A stretch of DNA of 64,000 bases from Trachythela sp. YZ-2020 (lineage: Eukaryota; Cnidaria; Anthozoa; Malacalcyonacea; Clavulariidae). How positions within the stretch are numbered: position 1 is the stretch's first letter; every line of letters starts with the position of its first letter. The position numbers were made by a program, and so were the translations under genes. The notes beneath the pieces are model-generated. The model was not told the DNA's origin. It ran no database searches and worked only from the letters and a program-made list of their open reading frames with translations. The stretch spans positions 3,059,501-3,123,500 of the forward strand of contig JADLSH010000388.1 in the NCBI GenBank assembly GCA_016169945.1, written 5' to 3'. This document shows, in pieces, positions 50,501 to 62,400 of this stretch.

Positions 50501-53500
50501 ACCGTGTATTTGACCGCCGAATACATTGTAATTATGCCTCTTTTATACACTTTTGAGGGCTAGATTGGGCTATGTTATTTATCAAAGTAGGAAAACAAAG
50601 GAAACATGCATGCTCTGTTGGCGAGTTACGCGGGAAATGTGTTTAGATGGGAATATATTTATCGCGCCTGGGCGAGAGATCCCGCCTCTTCCTGCCGGGA
50701 TCTCGCCATGGCGCGTTACCTAGTAACTCACCTTGCCGGGTAACTCGCCTCCGTATAGATTGGCCCTGAGATGGATGGGAAACCTTAACACGTTTTTATA
50801 TAACCCGACAAAGAATCTCTCTGCAGGGTATATTGTTTTCGACTGCTGAATGTGTGAGATCTCCAGTTGACTTGGTGAGACTGTGGATGCATGAAGGAAA
50901 CCGAGTGTACAGAGATAAACTGATCGAAGAACGAGACATGGAGTTGTATGATAAGGTACAAAAGGATATGACAACCAAATTCTTTGAGGTAAGGCGTTTG
51001 TCATGTTTAGTTATATTTCAGAGTTCTAGATTCACTATTTTGAAAAGCTGAACTAACAACTAGGTCTCGAACCTGCATTGAATAATAATTGAAAGGTTTT
51101 GTATATGGAAAATTATATAATGAAAATCATAATATAGTTAGCCTAGTTATAGTTCGTTGCATTTTTCGTAGCTGTGGTTCCACTTTGAAGGAAATTTCCT
51201 TTTGAAAGGAAATTTTGACAAAATGATTGAAAATTTAAGGAAATGAAATTTTGAAGGAAATTTGAAGGAAATTCCAGAAAAACGAAGAAAATTCGAAGGA
51301 AAATGTAGAATATTCAAAATATTGACAAATAAGCACAACTCTCGCCATAAAAGTCTATATATATAACACAGTCACGCAATCTGTTCCATTATATCCTGAT
51401 TATATTTTTCTCACGCACGCTGTGACGATCACACGTGCACAGTTAAGTGAGCTTGTTAGAATGCTACATGAAGTATTTTATACGTTGAAGCCGCAGATTT
51501 TCAGATTAGTACTTAGCAGGCTTAGTTGAACGAACTCGTGTCCACTGCTCGTGTCATCGTGTGGTACCAGAGTGTGTAATAATAATATTTATATTGCGCA
51601 AATTAACATGCTATATATAGTATATGATCAAATGCGCAAATGTACCGTCGTTAGGAACTAAGGACGAACAGCTACAGATAAAAGCACACGTACCCAGAGC
51701 CAAAAGGATCGCATGCTCTGGGTACTAGATTGATAAAAAACATTGTTTATTCTCCCGTGAAACTTCAATGTTTGTAGTCTCAATTCGTTCAGCCAATCAA
51801 CGTGAGGCTAGTCGAACATGATTGGCTGACCAGATTATTAATACCTGTCAAATCAAATACTCTTGACAAACATTAGACCTGGGTATTAGACCGTTAGAGT
51901 TATAAAGTTTAACACCCAGGTGAATATTTTGCTCACAATAGGCTATTTTGTTCTATTTTGAGTCATGGTATGCTAATTTGTGCGATGCATCGCACAACCA
52001 CACATGACAACCACACTACAATCACTGTAAGTCATGGTATGCTAATTTGTGCGATGCATCGCACAACCGCACATGACAACCACACTACAATCACTGTAAG
52101 TCATGGTATGCTAATTTGTGCGATGCATCGCACAACCACACATGACAACCACACTACAATCACTGTAAGTCATGGTATGCTAATTTGTGCGATGCATCGC
52201 ACAACCGCACATGACAACCACACTACAATCACTGTAAGTCATGGTATGCTAATTTGTGCGATGCATCGCACAACCGCACATGACAACCACACTACAATCA
52301 CTGTAAGTCATGGTATGCTAATTTGTGCGATGCATCGCACAACCGCACATGACAACCACACTACAATCACTGTAAGTCATGGTATGCTAATTTGTGCGAT
52401 GCATCGCACAACCGCACATGACAACCACACTACAGTCACTGTAAGTCATGGTATGCTAATTTGTGCGATGCATCGCACAATGGTGTTTTTATAATCCATG
52501 ATTTCACCAAACTTTTTGAAGGAAATTTCAATACTTTTTGAAAGAAATGTCGAAATTTAGGACAAAAAAAGGAAATATTCATTTTGGAAAGTGGAAGCAC
52601 TGGACTCATTCCGGTGTTACTAAAGAAAGGAAACCTGAACTCAACTAGCTTATATTTATAGTAGCTCTATCAGATCTGTCTCAACTTATCTCCCTAGAGC
52701 TGGTCCAGTAAGGGCTAGCCCCTATTATTGTTATAATCATGCAGACAATTGCATATTGCAGGAATCGAATCCCAGTCCCTGAGGTGAATGTTGAATGCAC
52801 TATCCACAATGTCACCAACACCCTACAGAAGTCGGAGGTCATTGCAGAAATGCATTCGATTAAAACAGTTTCTCTGAATTCTTCATATGTAGGACTTTGA
52901 AGAAGCAGCCCTCTACCAGCAACCATTGTTGTTTACTCACTTCGCGGGCGGTATTGGGGAGCCCAAGTATCTGCCTATACCGGACTGGCCACATCTCAGC
53001 AAGTTGTTGACAGAGACCTTGGATAACTACAATGAACTCAATGCCGTTATGAATCTGGTTCTATTTGAAGATGCTTTACAACATATGTAAGAATCTAGTT
53101 AAACTAAACTAATCTTTTTCTATGCTGGACAGCTCAATCTGTTCTAAACTGTTCTCCATAAAGAGGTGCATCTCTTATTGGTCCCGTGGTACCACAGAAG
53201 GAGACCTATATTCCTTAATTTATTTATAGTATTCAGGGTTCTGCCCAGGGCCATGTGAGTGTCGGGTACCTGCAGCCCTGTGGGCATAACCCCCTCCCAC
53301 CCTGCCGACAACTTTTAAAACTTGATCGACTGGTCTCGGAGCAGCTTGAAGCGCGACATCAATTAACAAAATGCAAAGTGATTAGAGCCGTTCGTCAGAC
53401 GACATTCTGGCTTTGGGGGGGATAGCGTATTTCTCCAAATCACCAGTAACTAATATCCTGCGCATTGTAGTGCTGGGCGCTGCCGCCCGGCGCCACCCAC

Positions 53501-56359
53501 CCTGAGCATAACCCTGGTATTTACTGGATAGCTCTGTCAGTTCTAAACTGTTTTGCCTTGAAGTCTAGTAAGGCCATCCATTGTTGGACCATTGTTACTA
53601 CAGGAGTATCAGAAGGGAACCTTTTAATTAGACAACTACAATTGAAAGAATCGAACTCCAGGAGTGAGTGCTCGAGATGTGCTTTCGAAGAGTAGGGTTA
53701 ATTGGGAATGCAGCCCAAAACGGGTGTTAAACTCCATCTAAAGCTAAATACAAACACGAGACCGATAGCGAACAAGTACCGGTTAGTGCATAAACGTGCA
53801 CAATCCACACTTATGCACTAACCACTCTACCATTAACTCCCCGCGAGAGCCATTCGCGTAAGCTATTCTTTCATTTCTTCCTGCCGTCTCTTGTCTCGTT
53901 TAACTTGGTCCGTTTTAGTCGAAATCTCCGAAGACAAAATAGTGATCAAAACTATTTATTAAGACAGTAGAAACATACATTTAACATTGTTATACACGTG
54001 AACTTACGACTTAATTTTCAGTTGCCGTATCAATCGAATCCTCGAGTCACCACGTGGCAATGCCTTACTTGTTGGTGTGGGCGGTAGTGGAAAACAAAGT
54101 TTAGCAAGATTGGCTGCATTTATCAGCGCTTTAGAAGTATTTCAAATTACACTGAGAAAAGGATATTCCATTACAGATATGAAGGTAAACAATATGGGAC
54201 TACTCGTGTCCTGTTGACCTTACTCAATATATTATATTAGTTATTCAAGTTTTTTTTTTTTAATTTTTTAGTTTTTTAGTTCTTTCACATTTATGTATGG
54301 TTGTAAAGTTAATAAATAAAATAAAATAAATAAATAAATAAATATATTTCTGATGCCACGAGAAAAGCAAGTGAAATGTAGGGTTATTTTGGGGATATTA
54401 AATTGTAAGATATATACACGTGTAAATTAGAATATCGGATCGTTACAAAGGTGAAAGCTCATAAGTAGTTACAGACTTGTAATAGATTTGCTGCAAGGTT
54501 ATTGCACTTAGCAGATACTGTATCATGTTGTGTGTAGTGTGTTAGCACTTGGTGATAGGTTTTAAACTGTTCTTTCACCTATTGTCGTTGTCTGTCGTTT
54601 CTTAAATATTAATCATGCGTTCTCTCAACAGACTGACTTGGCGGCGTTATGCACCAAAGCTGGCTTAAAAAACATCGGAACAGTATTCCTACTAACAGAC
54701 GCACAGATCCCCGAGGAACTTTTCTTGGTATTGATCAACGATCTTCTGGCATCTGGTGAAATACCAGACCTGTTCCCTGACGACGAGGTTGAGAATATTA
54801 TATCTGGCGTACGAAATGAAGTCAAAGGTGCTGGCTTACAGGATACCAGGGAAAATTGTTGGATGTTCTTTATTGAAAGAATCCGAAGAAACCTGAAGGT
54901 AGAGTATAGTTTGCACTTGAAATTTTGATTTCATGTGATCATCATCTTATTGCATGATCTCGATCGGAACTTTCTGTTTCTCTTGGGAATTCCAGTATCT
55001 TCCTGAATTTTCTTGATGGAATTCCTTGCAAGTCCGTCTCTCTCTCCTCCTTTTACCATGTTATAGTTGCCGAAGAATCATCTGATTTATAACTTCTTTA
55101 CTGTGTCTACTTCAGACTGTATTACTTTATCATACAACAGAAGGTGTTTGTAGATGGAATACTCGAACGAAAATTTATATACATTTTTAGACCTAGCCAG
55201 GAGCAGTTGCGAAAAATGCAACCTTAGGCCCTCTGGCAGGAATCGAACCTGCGGTCCTGCGATTCCGGTGCAGCGCTCTAACCAACTGAGCTACAGAGTC
55301 CAGTTGCTGAGCATTAACCGCAAGTTCGTGTATATATCATGACAGGGTGGGGGTCCTCCCAGAAAATTTTGTATTCTTGAGTCTCTGTGGCTTGATTTCC
55401 TGCGTTTTCAGAGCAATTTTTGATATATCCCATCTAAACGGGCCAGGTTTTTGTGAGAGAATACAATAACTTCCTCTAAAACTCAGTTTTTTTTCATTTT
55501 TTGGCTTATACTGGACAAAAGGGACCTTCACTGGGGGCAAAAATGGCTTAGGGGGGGGGGGGGGGGGGGGGGGGGGCTCCAGTGCATTAGTTAAAAAGTA
55601 AAAGGCCCTGTAATGGAGGGATGCCAGATGGTATGATGTATAATAAAAATATCAAGATTTTTTCCGGCATCTCGTGAAAAAATCTTGGCATCTCAGTCCT
55701 ATCGAACGAGATGCTGAGAACAAATCTTGATATTTATCATACAGCGTCTACAGTAAACGTAATCCTTCTTCCACGAATAGTATCGCTTTTCCTTGGTAGT
55801 TCTCCATAGAGTTCCTTGTTCGTCATACACCTCTTCCAGCTTACATTTTGTACAACTCTAAGTAAGTGAGTATATCTTCCAAGTGTTTTCCTTTGCACTT
55901 CTTTGTCATTGTTCATCTACTGTATTTCAGTTGAAAGTCGTAGTATCAGCTTTCTGTGCATGTAAAGCTAATATATACATACCCTCAATGTCTTGAGTTT
56001 CTCCCATTTTAAATGTATATTGTGTATTTTAATATCATCCCTTTTTATTTCATGTCCTAGGTGGTGTTATGTTTCTCACCAGTTGGTACGACATTGCGTG
56101 TACGTAGTAGAAAGTTCCCTGCTGTGACGAATTGTACAGCTATTGATTGGTTCCATGAATGGCCTGCTGAGGCTTTGGTCTCTGTCAGTCGTCGCTTCCT
56201 CGAAGATATCGAGCAAGTCAAAGTAGGTTGCGTTATTTATTCATGCATTGGTAGCTCCACATTCTGAGACTCTTAGTTAGTTAATTAGTTAGTTAGTTAG
56301 TTAGTTAGTTAATTAGTTAGTTAGTTAATTAGTTAGTTAGTTAGTTAGTTAGTTAGTTG

Positions 56360-56417
<58 letters not shown>

Positions 56418-59400
56418 GTATTAGTATATTAGTATATTAGTTGTTTTAGTTGTTTTAGTTATTAGATTTTAATTAGTTGTATATTAGTAATATAAAAAAA
56501 GTTGAAAAAATGTACCCTTGAAAAGTTAAAAAGTTCTTATATTTGTATTTCAGGGCGATCAAAAGGAATCTGTAGCAGAATTTATGGCATTTGTTCACAC
56601 CACAGTTAATCACATGAGCCACGAATATTTGTTATCAGAACGACGTTACAATTATACCACTCCGAAGAGCTTCTTAGAACAGGTAATAATTATAATTCTA
56701 GATTCCTTAGTAAAAGTAACATTCATAATATGTACACGCTATTAGCCAAAATACGTATTTTCAAAAGAGTATACAACAGAGGGAAATCGCTATGGTTAGT
56801 AGTGTCATAAATAGAGTTAATTAAGCCTAGTCAACGCACATTTCTCTCCACTCGCATGTAAGGAGAGTGCTTTCAGTTAATTGACTGTACCCAACACTTC
56901 AGGTTTTGTCCAGGTACGCCGGTTTGGTAACAACACTAGCCTGATAAAGAATGGCCTATTCTTGACCTCTAGGTAGAACAGTTTAGAACTAATAGAGCTA
57001 TCCAGTATAAGTAAAGTTACTTTAGTTTAGTTTTAATTTTAATCTAATGAAAAAGCATTAACAAGCATTTCTACTATTCATAGATCAAACTTTACGAGAC
57101 ATTGCTCCGCAAGAAAAACATGGAATTGATGCAGAAGATGGAACGTTTAGAAAACGGTTTGCTGAAACTACAGAGCACTGCATCTCAAGTAGACGATCTC
57201 AAAGCCAAGCTTGCCTCACAGGAGGTCGAACTGCACCAGAAGAACGAAGACGCGGACAAACTGATTCAAAGAGTTGGCGTTGAAACGGAAAAAGTTAGCA
57301 AAGAGAAAGCGATTGCAGATGAAGAAGAGAAGAAGGTCAGTGAATATATGAAAACCGTTTCAATATAGTTTAGGGCAACCCTATCAGTCAGATGTACTAT
57401 TAATGCTTTTCATTATATGCAGTAGTCTTGTATTTGGAGATATGTGTATGTATACCGTATTTACTCGATTTTAGCGCCGCCCTCGATTGAGCGCCGCCCC
57501 CGAATGAGCGCCGCCCCCGAATGAGCGCCGCCCCCGAATGAGCGCCGCCCCCGAATGAGCGCCGCCCCCGAATGAGCGCCGCATTTGAGATCAAATTTTT
57601 TTAAAGAGCGCCGCCCCCGAATGAGCGCCGCACTAAACAGTGTAAAAACTTTCCGCCGTCAAAATGGGGACATTTAGTGACAAAGACATTTAAAACTTGT
57701 TTATTTTATTGTTAAAAGTTCTTGTTGTAATTCACAAATAAAATATTTTTTTAAAGAGCGCCGCCCCCGATTGAGCGCCGCCCCCGAATGAGCGCCGCAC
57801 TGAAGCTCTGAAAATTTAAAGAGCGCCGCGGCGCTCAAACGAGTAAATACGGTATGTGGTTTAATTTTCTTGCAACTGTAATGTGTCTGTAGTTCTGAAG
57901 ATCTGAAGATTTCTGTGATCTCGACCCCAATCACAATTCTATCCTTAACCAACGCTATTGTGCGTGAAACATACATACATACATACATACATACATACAT
58001 ACATACATACAAACAATGAAGGTATAACCAATTTTTTTATCTTTCCACAGGTCGCCGTGATTGCTCGCGATGTTTCCGAGAAACAACGGTCGTGCGAGGC
58101 AGATTTGGCAAAAGCCGAGCCCGCATTGCTTGCAGCTCAAGAAGCCTTGAATACTTTGAATAAGAATAATATAACTGAACTGAAGTCCTTCGGTTCACCA
58201 CCCGCAGCAGTCACCAACGTCACGGCTGCTGTAATGATGTTGTTGTCACCGCCAACTAAGATCCCAAAAGATCGTAGCTGGAAAGCTAGTAAGATCATGA
58301 TGGCCAAGGTACGCTTAATTACTAACTCATACCATACTATACCTGCCAAACTATACTAAAGCTATTATACTGGATAGCTTTACCAGTTCTGTTTAAACTG
58401 TTCTTCCTAGTGATTCAGTACGGTCATCCCATATTGGTCCAGTGTTACTTTAGAAAGAAATCGGAATTCCTCAAGTGTACTACGATTTCCTCCCTCTCTA
58501 AAAACCATTGAACTATAAATAAACTGGAACTCAGGGGGGGGGATTGAAGCCGTGCTTTGTAGGTAGTGCCAGTCCCTTTTAACATATTTTTTTCAAAAAA
58601 TACACTTTTTATATTGCTAAATTTTACCCTTTTAATTCCCTTTTATACTTTCACTATTTATCTTTGACTATACTAGAACAATTAAACTTTTTACTCAAGT
58701 ACTTACAATGAACAACTGGTCGTTCAGTTTCTGAAATATTACTGAAAAAAAACAAAATTTGTCAAAAAACCGCGCGAAAATGTTTGTTTTTTTCTGAGTT
58801 ATGAGACTTTCCAAAAAGAGTTAAGAGATTTTATGATACAATTTATGTAGAAAAATATAAGATACATTAAAAAATTGCTTTTCAAGCATGCAGTAACTTA
58901 TTTTTGACAGTTAAAATAAGGATTATATAAGCTAGCTCAGCCGTCATATTCAAAGTGCTCACTGATGGCCAACAAGAAGGCGCGAAGACAAAAATAGCAC
59001 CACTTGAAAATCATCAATTTGTTTATGTTTTAGAAGGGTTAAAGGAAGGACTAAAAGCTCAAGATAAAAAGCAATACCTGGAGTATAGTGCAAAATCAAT
59101 TTGGGGGCTGCCGAAGTGTTTTCTAGTATATTTTTTCTGAGTTAAAGAGCAAAGTTTGCTTCGGCACGTTCAAACATTTGTCATTTTTTTCCATATACGA
59201 TAACGATCCCCCTCATTTTTGCTGCAGATAGATGTAAAACAGTCAAAACTAATCGGAAAACCACATTTGAATCCCAAACATTGAAGTCTTCTGATGTAAA
59301 AAGTATTTTTCTTGCAAATTTTCGCTCAAAAACAAACTTTTGACAGAATTTTTCTCATGCACTCCTCAGAACTATCCTCAGTCCTTTTGAAAGTTCAAAT

Positions 59401-62400
59401 TCCCGCGCATTGGCTTCAACGAATCATAGGACTTGGTCATAGGAGTTAGCGTTCAAGTTTACTTAGAGTTCACTGCTAAAAACTGGCCCTTAGGCCTTGG
59501 TTGTCGAGCACGTGTGAATTGGGCAACCAGCTCGGGTGAATTGGGCAATCATACTCTGTGTAATCGACATTTAATAACTCGTGATAATGATCATATTTTT
59601 AAGGTGGATCAATTCTTAGACCAGTTATTGACCTACGACAAAGAAAACGTCCACGAGAACAATCTTAAAGCGGTCCGACCGTATTTGGACGATCCCGAGT
59701 TCCGAGCAGATTTCATTTCCGCGAAATCTCTCGCTGCCGGCGGACTCTGTGCTTGGGTCATCAACATCATTAAATTCTTCGAAGTTTTCTGCGACGTCGA
59801 ACCGAAACGTATGGCATTGCAAGGTGCAAATGCCGAACTCGCTGCAGCCGAGGACAAACTGAGCAAAATCAAAACAAAGATTAAGGAATTAGATGATAAT
59901 TTAGCCGAACTGACAGCGTCATTCGAACAAGCTACAATGGAGAAACTCAAGTGTCAAGAGGAGGCCGAGAGCACGGCTCGCACTATATCGCTTGCTAACA
60001 GATTGGTCGGCGGCTTAGCCTCGGAGAATGTACGTTGGGCCGAAGCGGTGGAGAATTTTAAGACACAGTCTACAACCCTACCTGGCGATATTTTATTGAT
60101 CTGCGCGTTCGTATCGTACGGAGGGTGTTTCACTAGGAAATATCGTGATAGCTTGATGAAGGAAAAGTTACCTGAGTTTTTGAAGCAACAGAAGGTAGGT
60201 TAAAGCCTGGTTACAGCTCGTGTACGTCAGAGACTTAGCCAGGGTTCGTAGTTTACCCGTCCACCCAACGAGTACTCGCTGGAAGCACGAATAGCGTAGG
60301 GGGGTCCGGGGCACGCTTCCCCGGGAACATTTGAAATCTGAGTCCCCTGAAAGTCCGGAAATGCAGTCAATTTTTGCTAGAATGCTAGTTGCTGTGAAAC
60401 AACCTTAATCATCCATGATCTATTGTTAAATATCTTAGCAAATTTGAAGTCTGTACGATGTAGCAATGAAATAAAGACAAAATACTGGTGTTTTGTTTGT
60501 TTGAAAATATTTTTGCCCGTCCACTTTCAAAAATGTCCGTCCAAAAGACGGGTGGACGGGCCTCTGGCTAAGCCCCTGGTGTACCTTTAACAAGAGAAAA
60601 CAACTATATGCAGCAAGAAAAGTGAATCACAATGAGCAGAAGGACACAATGCATGCAATGATTGTGTGCCCATCATTATAATGCACTATATGCATTCAAA
60701 GTAATAACTATAGGGCATTCTGTTCTGTTCAGCCGGGGAAAACAATATTTGCCATCATTATCAATGCACAATGCATAAATACTGTGTTTAACATGCATTT
60801 AAAATCTCAAAGCAATAATTACGTACCCTTCCAGGGAACGCATTTGATTTATAGCAATTGTTTTTGATAACTCGTGAATTAACCCACGCAAAGACATACG
60901 ATCACTTGAGATAACTCGCAAGTCATCACCGCCAACACCTGTTGTGGTCTAAGGCATTGGAAGCGTGGTACGTATGTACGAGTCGTCGTGCATTGAATAG
61001 AGATGACGGTAGCTATCGTCCACAGGAGTATCTTAATCTTGTTGGCCGATGACATCATTCCTCGGATTTTACGGGAAAATGAACTTGCTATTTTAAAATG
61101 ATGATTCTTTTGAGATAAGAAAGAAAATATGAAGCGAAGAAGTTAAGCGAAAATTCTGCCAAGAAAATTCGACTCTGCCGTTTGCCGTTGCCCTCAAACG
61201 TGAAGCTTAAACTCCCTATTAAACATGATTGCCATGAACTTGAATTGGCCAGGGATAGGAAAAGTGCCTTATGGTAATAACTGTAGAAAAAAGACTTACG
61301 TGTTTAAACCCTTGAAAATTTGTGTTTTCAATACGAATTTTTATCATCTTCGTTTAGGTTCCAATTCCTATCACACAAGAACTCGATACCCTGACCTTAC
61401 TCACAGACAACGCTACGATAGCTGGCTGGCAGAATGAGAGTCTACCTTCAGATCGCATGTCCACTGAGAACGCTACAATCCTAACAAACTGTGAACGATG
61501 GCCGCTCATGATTGATCCACAGTTACAGGGAATCAAGTGGATCAAAACTCGCGAAGGAGAGAATCTGAGAATTGTGCGTCTTGGAACGAAAGGGTAAGGG
61601 ATGATTTATTGGAAAAACAAAAAATGTTTTGTTTGCCGAATATGGTGTAACAATGTTTTTTGGCCAAGCCCAAGGGGTATACTTTCAATCTGTTAAACTT
61701 GGCTGTTTTTAATTTCAATATTTGCTTTTGATGATTTCTTTTGATTATGAGAAATTTCGTTCTGTTCTTTTTCCGCTGACCTGGTCCCATGGTCCGCGTG
61801 CATTTGAGCGTTTGTAAAACAACAAATGTGCATTGTTTTAGATTTCTTGATACTATCGAGCGTGCTGTGGCTAATGGTGATTGTGTGTTGATTGAAAATA
61901 TGGGTGAATCGATCGACGCTGTGCTTGATCCACTCATTGGACGGAACACAATCAAGAAAGGAAGGTAAGGTTGACAGGTTTGCATCTTTAACAATGATAT
62001 ATACCATGACTAGGAATTATAGTATAAAGCCCTGGTCAAACGAGAATGAGAGTTAATGAGAGTTGCAACTGTCGCTCGCGTTTGACCGCCAACTCTTATC
62101 GACTCTCATGCACTCTCGTCAACTTTGTGCTGGTTCAAATTTTGATGAGAGTTGATGAGAGTTTTCCCTCGTTTGACCGGTACGCGCGGTAATATCCAGT
62201 CAACTCTCATGCAACTCTTGTTCTCGTTTGATCGGGGCATGAGAGTTGATGAAACTCTCATGCAAACTCTCGCTTGTCAACTCTCATCAACTCCCATCCT
62301 CGTTTGACCGGGTCTTAAGGGTGTGAAATCGCTGTATTCAAATTGCACGTGGTTAAAAAGTTAACCCCTAATCTCTTTCTCCTCCAGATATATAAAGATT

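Noticed and set aside
51958..52494. A 178-codon open frame of 23-residue repeats over the 69-bp array.
   Set aside because: A repeat unit divisible by three keeps frames open automatically. It lies in a dynein intron inside a mobile element and matches no known protein.
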